Shown piece by piece: positions 25,586 to 40,500 of a stretch of 64,000 nucleotides of DNA. Source of the stretch: Ciona intestinalis (taxonomy: Eukaryota; Chordata; Ascidiacea; Phlebobranchia; Cionidae). Position numbers and translations under genes: made by a program. The notes under the pieces are model-generated. The model was not told the DNA's origin. It did not search any database and worked only from the letters and a program-made list of their open reading frames with translations. Numbering within the stretch: the stretch's first letter is position 1; every line of letters starts with the position of its first letter. The stretch lies in NCBI RefSeq assembly GCF_000224145.3, contig NW_004190420.2:644106-708105 (forward strand), in the 5' to 3' direction.

Positions 25586-28500
25586 ATGTCGTCAAACAAG
25601 GAATACTGGTTGCTGAGATTCCCTTGGTGTGGATACGGGACGGATATGGACAGAAATAGGAAATCGGAAACTTCAAACAAAACCAAACTTCAAACAATAC
25701 GCCGTCGCGGCATATCCGCGTCATCTGTAACGTCACAACGGGTCGCGCTACTTTTCTTTTTCACTCTATCGCAACACAGCTCCGTTTTATGGGGATATGC
25801 AGATGCAACCACCACAGCCGTTTGGAAAACAGGTAATCGTGTTCGGTAAACACTCGAGTGTTTTTGTTTCCTCCCCGTGGTGCTGTATAAACGTGGGCTA
25901 TAATGGGAATCGTAAACACGACTGGCGGTAATACGGGTGAAAGACAAGAGTATACACTCTTGGAGGTGACGAACCGGCCGCTTTAAAAGTGTCAGTATGT
26001 GTTACATCTCTTTGTGCCGTTATCTGGCCGATGATGTACGACTTCCATTAGGAAATTTTAACAATAAACATCACACGACTGCACCATAATTTAAGAGACC
26101 ACAGTTTCGTACTTTAAAATCATTCTTACATGATTGAAATGATTGGATTAATTATAGGACCTTGGGGAGTATGTGGCAGTGCATCATGTGGACCTGGTGG
26201 TTGGCAGCTGCGTTCAGTGACGTGTGAAGATACATTGTTACATTACAGAACAAGAAATGAAAACTGTCAACAATTTATAAAACCCACTGACAGGAAGTCT
26301 TGTTTTAAGGTATTGCATATGACATACAAACATAGGCACATAACTTTTAAAAAGTCAAGGTACACGTAAGTTAAATGGTTTCAAAGTATGCCTACCGAAG
26401 CCAAAAGTCACAAAAAAAGTTATTTCTACTGGGTACTCTTGGATTTTTGGTGCGTATGTATACATGTATACCCATGTTAAGCGCCTGTGCATATATATAA
26501 CAATGTTTCAAGACTATTTTTTTTAAAAATAGGCTTTTATGATAGCAAAACTATGTTGTTTAATACATATATGCTAAGACACACATTTCAACCTAGTTCT
26601 GTTGTTGGTACTATTTTGAGACCCTTTATTCCCAAACCACATCTTTTTGCAAACATGCAAAAAAAGGAAAAAAATACAAAAGCCATAGTGAAATACATTA
26701 GATGATCCAACTGAATTCAATAATGATTCTTTTATGGGTTGCTTCCAGGTGTTGAAAAGCACTGTATTAAGCAAAGAGTTGGCCTACAGTCAATTTGTAT
26801 GTATAAACATCAAGCACTGTCTTAATGTTTATTAAATTCAAAATTTAAAATTCTTTCAGATTTGTGATCATCATCAGAATGAATACAACTGGCATGTAGG
26901 TAATTGGGAAGTGTGTAAACATTCTTATCAATCTCAAACAGAGGAGTTGTCACTTGTCACCAACTGTGGCATCCATAGCAGTCCGGATGGATCACAAATT
27001 CGTCAATTAAGCTGTGTTTTAAATTCAAATATTTCTGTTGTAGTGGAGAATTCTGTATGTGAAAGGTTAGTATGCTGTTTGTGGTACCTACATTAAACTT
27101 AACTGCAACTTCAATAACATTTCTTATCAGGAAACCAAAATGGTTATCAGTTTCCCAATATTACGCATATTATTCTAAGTCCTGTTTAATTCACCATTGA
27201 AGTAGTTTGTCCTTCGTATGTTCCCAAACAAGTAGGCTTGCCAAATATAACGAGCATGTTGAAAGAAAACATTGAGGCATGGCAAGATAAAGGCATGCGG
27301 GGGGTTGCTTTAGCTATGCTCTATTGATTGGTTGCTTAATCAAGCATTCTGTTTGAATTTTAAATGAAGGCGTGTAAGAGTAATGGTTTAGTCATGCTGT
27401 TAGAATATATTAAGTCAAAAGAAATTCTGTTACATTGCTCTGACAGGTTTTTTCGACCACCAAGTACTCAACAGAACTGCCGTGTTCCTTGCCCTCAAAA
27501 CTGTGTGACGTCATTGTTTAATAGTTGGAGCACTTGTAGCTCATCCTGTGGGAATGGGACCCAAACCAGAGTGAGTCAGACTGACTTGTCTGATCTTCAC
27601 TATTGTGGCTGCCAATTTATCTTTTAATATTATCACAATGAAAAATAAGCGAACCTACTCTGTTGTACTATAGGAAGTTTTAATATTAAATCATAAAAGG
27701 TTTACCAATATGAAGATTTGTGTGGTATGCCATTCCTTATTGCCATTTTTGACAATATTTTTCTGTAGGTGAGACATGTTATAAGAATGGAAAAGTATGG
27801 GGGAACACCCTGTCCTGATCTGTCTGAATCTCGCCCTTGTGAAGATGCCCCGTGTGATGATTTCAATTTGCCGAACATAAATCAGCACAAATTAAAATTT
27901 GAGGAATGGTCGTCGTGTAGAAGAGCAAGGGTGGATGTAAGTAATAGGGGGGCAAGTATCTTAAGTCTCCAGACATGCCATGCTATAGGACCTTGCATGG
28001 AACATGGCATTGAGGATAAGTAATTTGTACATAATCCAAAGCTTAAGTTCTTATAAGCTTAGTGTAGTACTTAGATCTCTAAATTAGGAATATGATTACT
28101 TGTGCATTCAACATATACGTTGTCTGTTTGATAACAAGAGTGAGTTATTTCAATTATTTTTGTAAATCTTGTTTAGTATGGCATTTTTGTGTACCAAGTG
28201 GATAAATAAACATTATAAAAAATAATTATTTATTGTTTGTAGATGAAGTTACTTCAAAGAGGGGGCAGCTCTAGAAGGAAAAAATCACGAAACTTGCTTC
28301 GAATGGTCGGTGTTCGAACAAGGAGGGTTCACTGTTTAACCAAGCATGGTGCTGTAGTGGGAGACAGGTGATGGATAAAACAATTTTTAATTTTTTTTTA
28401 ATTTTAAGTAGATCTCCAATTTTGTCCTGTGTTGTAGAGTAGATTACAGTTTTAATAAAGTTTAGGTGTTTTACCTAAGGGTTAGTTCTGTTATCTGTAT

Positions 28501-31500
28501 TAAACATATATACATATATGTATATATATATATGTATATATATATATGGTGTTTACTATCCAAAGGCAAGGTGAATTTTCTTAAAACCATTTTTTTCAGT
28601 GTTGCAATGTCAGAAACCTGCAGTGTTGCGCAACGATGTAAAGTATCACAATGGTCGCAGTGGGCGCGATGCTCATCCTCTTGTGGGAGCAACGGAACGC
28701 AAACTCGAACTCGTGATCTAACAGGTCTTCCTCTTGGGAGTAATGCTTCATCCTGCCCTGAGTTCACACAAGCCAGGATGTGTGACCTCCCAGAAGACAG
28801 TTTTGCTCCATGCAAAAAGTAAAAACTCTTTTCTAAATTGCCCTTTTAAAAAATGTACCCTCCCCCAAAAGACTTTCAATCCTTTTACCAATTGTTTTTA
28901 ACTACTCAATATTATATATACTGGCAGTTCAAATTTAACCGTGACCTTTGTTTCAATAAGCTTAAAACCGAACTAAAACCTTTACCAGGTACAGGTGGTT
29001 AGCAGGTGGATGGAGTATATGCGAACTCATACATAATGCAAGCTGTGGAGGTGGCTTACAGATAAGGCATGTTTACTGCGCTCTCAACGACGATTTCATG
29101 GTTCAACAGGTCAGTAGAGCAGAAAATACACAGAAATATAGAAGTAGAATACATACAAGTTTAATTTCACATATAGTATGGTGGGGAAAGATGGGACACC
29201 TTTAGCACATACTATCTAAATATCCTTGTCATGTTTTTAACAATAAACAACGGTCTAGGGGGTCGTGGTCGTGGAGATACAGTTTTATAATTCTTTGAAT
29301 GTTCTTTGTTTACTACCAAATGAGATTAAAAAAATTGAATGAAAAGGTGTCCCATCTTCACCCACCCTACTATACAGCGTGTTTTTATGGTGATGGTCGT
29401 ATATTTATCCTTGCAGGATGTACTTTAAAGCAGCATATGGTGTGGCTCATTGCGACATCTTACTTGTTTGCATGAAATGAATGAAAGTTTTTATGTGCTA
29501 TTTTTTGTTATTATATGCACTGAAATATGTGTATAAAGGCAAAGTTATCCAATTGTTTTGGCCTTTGCATTGAACAGTGCTGTTTTAACCATCCATTTAT
29601 GGGTGTATTTAACAATAATAAGAGGGAAGAAAAGATGAAACACCTTTTTGTTCTATTTTCCCGTCCAATTTGGTAGTAAAAAGGGCAGATTCTAAGAATT
29701 ATAAAACCGTATCACCACGGTTCCCAAATACCGTTGTTAATTGTTTAAAACACGACCAGGATATTTTGATATTAGCGCTAAAGGTGTCGCAACACGATTG
29801 CAGTTAAATTCTACACTCAATACGTGTGCTAGCACTCACGTAATTCAGTAATACAACACAGGTGTCTGACTCGTATACACTCCAAGGCGAAGAAGGGGCA
29901 GTGGCGTGGTCTCGCATTCAACCTGTGGATGACGCTTTCTGTGACGTAAGTGCTTCCACAATTGCATTATTTTGTTAATAACCACTAACGGAAAGGAACC
30001 CGACTGCTCGATTTCCGTAATGCTTCACGAGATAATGCGATTCCGTGAAAAGTAATACGGTATGCATTGATTTTAGACGAGTTTCACTGTGGTCCCGGGT
30101 CGAACTAAATGGTCAGTTGTCACGGAGAGGCTAATTTTGTTTCCTGGTCCATGCGACTTGTCTTAGTTGCCCTGTGATCTAATTACATCATTTTGATTTA
30201 AAAGCCACCAAGGTTTAAAACTGGACACAATTAGAGAGAAAGCAGTGTTTATTTATTTAACGTTTTGAACTTTCTCTCGCCTTGCTAATGGGAATTCTCT
30301 GTCAATTGGCGATTTCCTGTGGCCAAGACATCCTTAAAGCTCTGTCGCTTCGTGTCGAAGGAAAGTAATCTTTTCTTTTCCCTAGAGAGCTAAATGTGTA
30401 TTCTAGGCCAACAAGGATGTGTATATTGATTCTTATACTTTATATACTCTCTCTGCAACTTTTCGTGCCTTAATATTGGCAGATATGTACAGATTTATAC
30501 AGGCTCTGAAGCAAAATTAGGACGTTCTTTATTTTTAACGTATTTTCTACTAAATTTGAGCCTTAATTCGTCCCGATGACATAGAGCAATTACTTAGACC
30601 ACACATGGATCGCCTTTATCAAATGAACAACAAACCCCCTCATTTAAAAAACGCGGAAACTGTTTCCCTTTATCAGTAAATCATCCTAAGCAAGAAATCC
30701 GAGTATTTAGGTCGTTATCCAATGCTAAACAGTCGGGACTAAATAATGTATGATTCCCTCTGATCGTTAACTTCGATCTCCCGATTTGTCGCTAAATTAA
30801 GTTTACCCAACCCCTGGTAACCTTTTGCAAACAGTAGAGTGCGTTTCGTATCTGTATCCCGTAAATACAATAAATCATACGCTCCGTTCGCTTGGTGTTT
30901 AGAATAGCAATATATGTCAATTACGTGGACTCGAAATGTCTTAACGACTCTCAGTCGCGCTTCGAATGTCCGTGTAATGTCAATTTTGTGGCATGTTATA
31001 GAACCATTCCCTTTCCCACCCCCGAGGATGATATATTGTTTGCACAATATGATTAACTCGTTTTATAATGAGAACCCCTGAAGCGATCGGGATAGAAAAT
31101 ACATTATTTACAATTTATACGTTACTGTTAAATCGTTTTGCATAAAGTGATATGTTGAGTGCAAAAAAACATTCACGGTTTGTAAAATTTGCATGCGTTT
31201 TTATGCAAAAATAATAATTTAGAGTCTCCTATCGGCGCCCGCGGCCTGGAAAACACAGGATTGGATTGGGTACCGCCTACTACAATACACTTTATAGTAG
31301 GCCATAGCCTGGGCTTGCCAAAAGAATGAGAATCTTTAAATTAAGGTGTTTGATATTATGCAGGCCCAGACAAAGCCGAGCGACTGGCAGGAATGTGACG
31401 TCAAGTGCAGCTTCAAGTGCGACCTTGGCCAATGGTCGGAGTGGTCGGAATGCGCCTTCGACAGCTGCCAGCCGCATTTCGCACCCGCCAATCAAACGAG

Positions 31501-34500
31501 GGTAAGCAAGCGAAGCATGCGCAACAGAAAAGGCTTTAAAAGACGAACACGACCTGTGTACAACGATTACGGCCGACCGGAAGATTGCACACACACCTTG
31601 GAAGTTATTCCATGCGACGAAGCACGGTATAGCTTTTTTTATTGTTTTTTTTTCGCCCAAAATAACCCCCTACGTTCTATACTCCATTTCGTTTAATTGA
31701 CACGTATACAGCGTACGCTAACGTGTTTTCCTGTCATCAGATAAACTCAAGCATGTTTCTACACAAAGAAAACACGTATTTTGATGTCGTTTAACCAAAG
31801 ATTGACGTTTCAGGTGCTTTTCGTGGCATGTAGCCCATGTCTCACTATGCGTCCCTGAAAATGGGAACTGTGGTCATGGGACAGCATTGCAGACGCTGGA
31901 ATGCCATAATATGTGGCGGCAGGTGGTTGAAACGAGAGCCTGTACGTCGGACCGTTTCGCCACACCCCTACCTAGCTTTGTGGGTTGCGAAGTTCCGTGT
32001 GGAAAGGATTGTGTCGTGGATGATTGGAGTCAGTGGACGCCTTGTGGCCACAGCTGTAAGCGTGGGAAGGGGGAATCGGAACGACAAACGAGGTGACTAC
32101 TGTGTTCTTTTATTACTACACCTTTAATGGGTATATGTAGAATAAAAGTGGAAATGCCTTTTTAATCGCTTTAATGGACCAATGTTTTTAATAGGTATGG
32201 CGTAACTTAAAAGCTGAATAACATTGGGATCGTCAGTTTAAAGTTTAAATGCTGGTCACTGAGCATGCACTTTAGGCTTACGATAATAGAAATCAAAACT
32301 TTACGTCCAAACATCATGGTCGACTTTGTATTTGTTAGCCTTGAAATATCGTGTTATATCATTCCTATATGTTCATCACCTCAAATATTCTACTCAGAAA
32401 ACGTGAAATCCTTGCCCACCCTGGAAGAACCGGGATACCTTGCCCTCTAGCGGAGGAACTTCACGAAACACGAATGTGCAACCAACATAAATGCTCCATC
32501 TATTTCTGGACAACTTCAAAGTGGTCGGAATGCGAAATCAAAGGGAATCTAGAACCGCCGGTATTTGCTTGCGAGTTTTCTATTTCGTATTGTAGGGTGG
32601 GGAAAGGCCTTCTATTTTCTCGTCACCATTGTTAGTAAACAAAGAACATTCACAGAATTATAAAACCGTATACTCACGATTTGGATATAATGTGCTAAAG
32701 GTGACCCATCAACCCCCACAGTAATATATATGTTTTTCAAATTTGTAATTTTTTATTTCATACAACGATGTTTTAATTAATGATTTCTCGTTCAGCCTGT
32801 CGGGTTAGCAGACAACAACGTTTTTGGGACGAACAACCGACAGAGCAACGATGGTCGGCCGTTGGTTTTCCCACATAACGAAGCAACAGATATATGTGGG
32901 GTCGGTTATCAAACAAGACGAGTGCAGTGTAGAAAGAAAAACAGCCGACGCGTTCGTCAAAAAGTAATGTTTATATCATAGTTTAATTGTCTTTTATGTA
33001 ATTGTATCTTTCAATTTATGTTTATAAAATACACCGGCATCTAGCTATGGGGCATATATATTTAATTAAATGTAAAATCTTTTTTTCCGTCTTGGTTAGG
33101 AGTAAAAATAGAATATTTGCAGATTTCAATAACCATATCTTCACGACTTTAAAAAGCGTTGTTAATTGTTCAAAACACGACCAGGAACAACGGTATTTAG
33201 GCGCATACTGTATCCAGTCATACTCCACAGTACTATATACATGTTCACGCGTATCTATACTTTCAGATGTGCATAAGCTGGGACAAACCGGTTTCTTCCA
33301 GACCGTGTTCGGTTTCATGCAACCAGGACTGCTTGCTGTCTGAATGGAGTGCTTGGAGCAGCTGCGAGAGAGAATGTTCCAGAAAAATCCGCGACAAACT
33401 TCTCAGCTCAGAGTCGTTTTCACCTGCTGGTAATTCTCGAAATAATGTATAACTATTGAGTGGCTATTGGTAAATTAAAAAATGTTATTACAAAATCCTT
33501 TCGGAATCTTAATATCTTAAAAACTGCTTGCTAAAAAAATGTTCCAAATGTAACAATTTCTTTTAAAATCTAAAATAATGCTTGCTCAATGCACCGGTAC
33601 TTCACTCTCCTGAATGTAATGTATTGAAACTTCATGATTAGTTTTGAGTTGAGTTTTGATATAATGCTTACATTTCTAACCAGGCTTACTGAGTGTTTAC
33701 CAACGTCGTAGTCGATACATCGTACGTCATAGGATGGGAGATGGAATGCCATGTGAGATTGAACTTCAGCAAGCGAGGTTATGCGATGATGCGAGCCAAT
33801 GCGTAGCTTACAAGTGAGTTTTTCGTCAAAGTAGTGTAAACAATATTTACCGTTCTTTTTAATTAAGGTTAAAAATAAACGTTTTAACTTCGTCTTATAT
33901 TTGAAACATGAAAATCAATGTTAGAATTTCAGGATTTAGCCTACCATGGCATTTTTCGTAAACTCTTTTATTTGGACGTACGACTGTAAGGCACGCCCGA
34001 GAATTATACATTTGTTTGAACAGTGATGGTCGACCTATTTCATACCATCGTGTAAAATAAACACATTATGTAATAGTGTGGGGTAATATGGGACTTTATG
34101 GTAGTAATGTGGGGTAAGATGGGACATGTTTTAATCTTCTTTCCCAACCCATTTGGTAGAACATTTAAGAATTATTTAAACCTAACCCCACTAGATGATT
34201 GTTGTTGTTTAAAACACGATCCGGAAATATGGGTTTTAGGTGTTAACGGTAACCCATCTTACCCCACATTACAACTTTACTAATCACAGGTGGCATATAC
34301 GGAAGTGGGGACCTTGTATGCTGGCTAGTGGCATGACCACTATGTCCAGTGAAAACGGGAAGTGCCGAGGTGTGAAGACGAGGACGATCCGATGCAACCT
34401 GCACACAGTGAGCGGTAATATACCGACAGATGATATTAAATGTTTACAGGTGAATAGATTAACTTGTATAGTGAATTTTAATACAAGAATCGCAGTGTTA

Positions 34501-37500
34501 TCGTGTAATGCATTTTTAAATAGATTAGGACTTGCACATACGGTATTATATGTTATAAGCCTTAAACTTTTAAACAGATAAAACCCTAGACCAAGTATAA
34601 AACGGGCTATATAAGCTACCTAAGTTAGAGATAACACTATTGATTAAAAATCGTACCAAAATGTAAAAAAAACATATTTTTACTGTTTTTACAATAAATA
34701 AAACAAATTTCCAAAAGAACGCCGGTCCTATGCCACTCGCATCACGACCCTGCGCTACATCTTGTCCACGTAATCTTGGCTTCAGCGAATGGTTGGAACG
34801 CCTTGGTTGTCAGGCTTCTAGCATAGAAGCTACCACTATCGCCGTCACAGCGGATGTGACGTCATCAGAAACTACGAGCAGCGAGGACGACAGTAGTTAC
34901 GTACCACCACAGATGATCGTTCGATCAGTGGGCCCGTGGTCGTCTTGCTTCATTGACGATCGTGATGTAGGTTTCTTCTTTCCGGGTGAAAATATTTTTT
35001 TGCCTTTTTTATCAGATTTAGTCAAAATAGTTTTTTTATGCGGTTTGTGAAGTAATCGCGTAATAGCCCGGACAAATGTCTGGTTTGCTTTGCTCTATTT
35101 TTCGTTGTGTAGTGCTATGGGGCAAGATGGGATACCATGTTACAATGAAATGGGACGAGAAAAGTCAATGAAAACATTTCCCTCCCTACTATGAATACAA
35201 CCACACTTAATCGTTTGGAAATTTTAAAGCCTTCTAATACTTTTCTCTCTTTCAGTTTCAAGACACTGGTGACGAGTGCCCTGTGGACGAACATCCGACC
35301 GTGCCCAACGATGCTACGTCATTCACTGACGTCACAGCCAGCATGGAGGTTTGTGGGCGTGGTCGAAGGAAGAGACCGCTTGGTTGTTTCGAGGAAAGCA
35401 CTGGAGCGATGGTGGATATTTCGTTTTGTTCGTATCGAGCGTTCGACGAGGAAGAGTGTGAGGTTTGTAGTTTAGACGACTTTGTAGTGGAATATGGGGT
35501 GCCGTTAGCACCTAAATCCTCTATGTCTTACTCTTGTTTTTAACAATTAACAACGCTATTTCAGGTTTACGGGTTATGGTTACATAATTCTGTAAATGTG
35601 CTTTGTTTACTACCAATTGGAACGAATAAGAGAGTAGAAAAAACCATCACATCCCACTGTACTACATTTAGGGCCGCGTTTTGGGCTAATGGGCTGTCCT
35701 CGGTCTAAATGCCAAGCAACCTATGGCGTGTCTCGCCACAGAACACCTATATAGAATAGAATGTGGTTTATATGTTATTGTGGGCATAGGTTTCGTATAA
35801 TTAATGTAATCTCAGAATGTTTAACATTAAGATATACAGATGCTCTTTTTTATATAAAACGTAACGTTTCCTGTAGAGTTTATTTTCACTAAATTGCGAT
35901 ATGTTGTAAACTCTGTCGTGGTACCTGATCATTTATGTTAGATCTTAATAAAAACAGACCTCTAACCTAACGGTATGTTTAATGTATAAAACGCAATGAA
36001 AACGTATATAATACTCAAAACTTGCTTATTTGGTTACGTTATATTTTAACTACGATATTTGACGTAAATCCAACCCATTACGCACCAGGTTCCATGTCCT
36101 GTTGATTGCCAGATGAGTGGTTGGGCTGAGTGGGGTCTATGTGGTGACTTGTTGAGAGGGCAAGTCATTCAAGGAAATTCCAGTCACCCCAGGACGTTAC
36201 CGTGTGGTGAGAGTCGGAGGATCCGATTCAAATATTTCATGGAGTTGCCAAGTAATGGTGGACGCTCATGTCCAGTGATGGACAGCGACAATCAGGTATT
36301 GTTTTAACACAAATCAAAATTACTGTGTTATATAGTATAGGGTGGGGTAAAATGGTACATGTTTTTTATTCTTCTTCTTGTTCCACTTGGTAGTAAACAA
36401 AGAATGTTTGCAGAATTGTATAATGTATCCACGTGCTGGTTGTAAAAGAGCGTTGTTGAATGTTCAAAACACGATTAGGATTTAGCTGTTAACGGTTTTT
36501 CATCTAAATTACTATTATTTTATTTACATTTTAGGTGTACGAGAGTCAGGTGTGCCACACTATATGTAATGACAACTTTTTCGTCTCTAATGGTTGGGAC
36601 TCATGTCAGCCTCGCCGCAGAAGGTCGCATTCTAATTGTGGGTCAGGTAAGATCACATTTTATAATAATGCTCTTTACCTGCGACTAACACATTTATATT
36701 GCATATAGGTGTCCAAACTCGCACAGTAAACTGTTTTAGGACAGAACGTTTGTCCAGTTTTTCTAACGTCGCTGTGCTGCTAGAAGACAAACGCCTGTGT
36801 GACGTAACAAACATGCCACTGGGTGCAGACAAATGCACTCTTCCTTGTCCTGGGGAGTGCGTTGTATCCAAGTGGTCGTCATGGCAACCATGCCCTGGAG
36901 GAACCCCCGGGTCATGTGAGGGTACGGTTCGAATACGGACGAGGCGACTGCTTCGACAAACTGATCGAGGTAAAAAGGATCTGTATTTTATGTTACTTCT
37001 GTTTCAGGTTATAAATAAAGTAACGATAACTATTTGTTAAAGTATTTTCCAAATGTCCTGGTATATTCTTAAACGGTTTTAGTATTAGAGACATTTTATG
37101 CACTAAGTTTTCATACTTTATTACTCGTTCGCACACAGCGTATAAATTCACCACGTCGAGATAAACAGCTTTAAAATTACTGAAGATATTTGTAGATGTT
37201 ACGGAAGCAAGTTGTCCTGACGCGCAGAACCTTACGCAGACAGAAGAATGTCAATTGAACGTCAATTGTTTCACGTACAGGTACGCTCACTATATGTGTA
37301 TATAACACGATGTATGATATATACAATTTGTTTAAGTGCTGCGTGGAGTGAATGGAGTAGTTGTCTTGCTCCACGACCTGCTGTTTGTGGAGAAGGTCGC
37401 ATGAGACGGAGAATGAACTGTGTACAAAGTGATGGACTACCTGTACATGTCTCCAAGTAAGTTTTGAACTAAAAGTGCATTAATGTATAGGACTGTGGGG

Positions 37501-40500
37501 TAAGCTGGGGCACCGTTAACACCTGAATCTCTTTCCTGCTTGTGTTTAAAAAATTAACAACGCTCTTTTAGAGTTCTGAAATATGGTTTTATAACTCTGT
37601 ATGTATTCTTTTTTAAATGGGACTAGAAAGCGATGAAGTCATGTTCCATCTTACCCCACCCTACTATATGTAAAAATCACTCATTTGTGTGTCATTTATT
37701 ATTTTTAAGTATGGGGTTTCTGTTTTGTTGTTGCGTTTTTTTTACCCTAAAATATTTCGTAATAATGGTTGTTTATTACCTCATAGATGCGCAGCCGCAA
37801 ACGTCACAATAGAAAACCCGCAGTCGGTGAAATGCAGGGTTGACTGTCCGGTCGATTGCGAAGTAACAGAATGGTCTGCGTGGAGTCAGTGCTCGGGAAC
37901 ATGTGGTGTTTCAAGACATAGGACGCGTGTAAGAAAGGTATGTATGCTTAGTACATTTATGTGTCGTTTTTTGTCCATAACTTATGTAATCGTTAAAAAT
38001 TTAAAAATACTACAATATATTTTGCAAGTTGTATTGTTTTTACGTTTGTAAGTTCATTTTCCATCTGTTTTTTTAGATTTCCCGCCAGCCGTCACGCACA
38101 GGACGCAGGTGTCCGCAAGAGCTTGTGCAAACCCGACCTTGCTGTGCCAAGCCGTGTTATAAGTGGTCATTACTTGGATGGACGACGTGTTCGCTTACTC
38201 GTGGTAACTGTGGGAGTGGAAGCCAAGAACGAGTTGTTCAATGTGTTCAACAAGGTGAGGTTGAATTTTTCACTTACACCTTTAGCACATAATATCCAAA
38301 TATCCTTTATAGTCCATATTAGTAGTCAAAAAAATCAAAGAATCATATGTGTTCAAAAGGATTAAAAAAAGTGTCCAAAACGATTATACTCTGGGATATA
38401 TGCTAACAGTATCTCATCTTATCCAATAGTAATATACCTTTTCTTATATCTACTACCCTAATACATCGGTTTTTTGTAATAGCAAAAAATAAATTGTTTT
38501 TTAGACGGAACCGAAGTCGGAGCTATTTTATGCAAGAAACAGCAAATGAAACAAGATGGCGACAACGGTCAACTACTCGACTGGTTCACCGCTGAACAAC
38601 TTCGTCGCCCATGTCACATGCCTTGTCCTGGCGAGTGTCGTATGTCTGATTGGTCAGTATGGAGTCGTTGTCATGCCGACTGTACACTTGACGTGACACC
38701 AAGCCTAACTAACTTACCAGGGATACGAACTCGATCAAGGATTGGATACGTGGTTGGATCGGTAAGCACTCACAATGTATTCTTTTATTTTGCTAAAAAC
38801 GTTTCGCCTTTCTGTTTTTGTTTGCTAATAATATGCCTAAAACGCAAGCCTGGTCTGCGTACTCTTTTTGTACCGTCATTAATTGATCATTATACAGTAG
38901 GGGTGGGGGAAGATGGGACACTTTTTAGCTCTATTTTCTCGTCCTATTTAGTAGTAAACGAAGAACATTCAAAGAATTATAAAACTATATCCTCACGACT
39001 CCCATAGACCATCGTTAGTTGTTTTAAACACAATCAGGATACTTAGATATTATGTGCTAAAGGTGTCCCATCTTCCCCCACCCTACTATACTGAGTTTTG
39101 TTTTTCTAAATCTGCGGTTGTGCAATTGCACTGCTATATCTTGTTAACAACAATCATCACTTACAAGGTGCCTGGTGTTCATTGCTCACCTTCTGAAATC
39201 GAGGAATCTCCATGTCCTGCAAGTGAATCCCAATGTATTAACTATGCGTGGAAGGTGGGACCTTACATCGGTCATACACGCGAAGTGTCCTGTGTAAGCG
39301 AGGACAATGATATGGCTGTTTCTACAGGTTGCCAAGAAGCACTGAAGCCAGCAGCTGTAAGCACTGTTATATAAAACACGAATTAGGCAGCGCATAGGGC
39401 ACATTGTAGGTTGTGCGAACTTCTTTGAAACGTAATTAGATGTAATGTGTGTAACTTGCTTTATTCTTGTGGCGAAAACCACAGTCGTTATAACAAGGAT
39501 GTACTGTTTCATACACCTCGTGCCAGCCCATACGAGTTATACCATATATGTAACTTTGTGATGATAATATTTCTGTGTAGCCGACAATTTAACCAACTCA
39601 TTAGTGGCCACTGGGTTGGAGTAGTTGTCGTTACGCGCCCAAGAAAAAATAACCTCATATACTGGTAGCAGCGACAAGTCTTGAACCCACAACCTCTTGT
39701 TTAAAGGCAGGCACTACAACCACTATGCCACGGCTCCAAAAAAATGGCTTGATTAGACTAACTGTTCGTCATCCTTTAATATATAAAAGTTCATTGCATT
39801 TAACAGTTACTTTTTTTCAGTCGGTAGCGACACCCTACTGCCCCCAGCCATGCAATAGGATCCGACATAGCTACTGCACTACAAGTGGTGTATGCGACTG
39901 CCGACCACCATACGTTGCTATCTACCAATCATTCTCCAACCAATATCTTCATGAGTGCGAGTCAAAGCAACACGACCAAGGAACGCAAGTTGTAAGTTTG
40001 GGATTGGGTTTCTGTGTTTTACTAAAAGGATGTCAGACACTGCTGGGTGATTTGATATGATTCATTTGGTACAGTTTCGTACTCCAAACCGTATTTTGCT
40101 GTTTTCTTTATCTTTTGCATATTACATTTAAATATGTGGCGAGACTATATATTTCAATACAATGTGCCTAATACATACCCCATATAATAAACCTACATAT
40201 TTGAATGTAAACTTACGCCTAAAGTAGGGTAGGGGAACAGGGGACACCTTATCGTTCTATTTTTCGACTCATTTAGTAAACAAAAAAACATTCAAAGAAT
40301 ATAAAACCGTATCCTCGCGACTTCCATAGACCGTTGTGAATTGTTTAAAACACGATTAGGGTATTTGGATATATGTGCTAAAGATATCCTTTTTTACCCC
40401 ACAGTACCTCACGCATATACAACACAGTTTATATTTTAGTAAAAATTACACCAGTCGTCACTTTTATAAAATTCGCCTTTATAAAAATTGATATAAAATC

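Noticed and set aside
31292..31660. 122-codon minus-strand open frame
   Set aside because: Antisense shadow of THSD7 exon 10.
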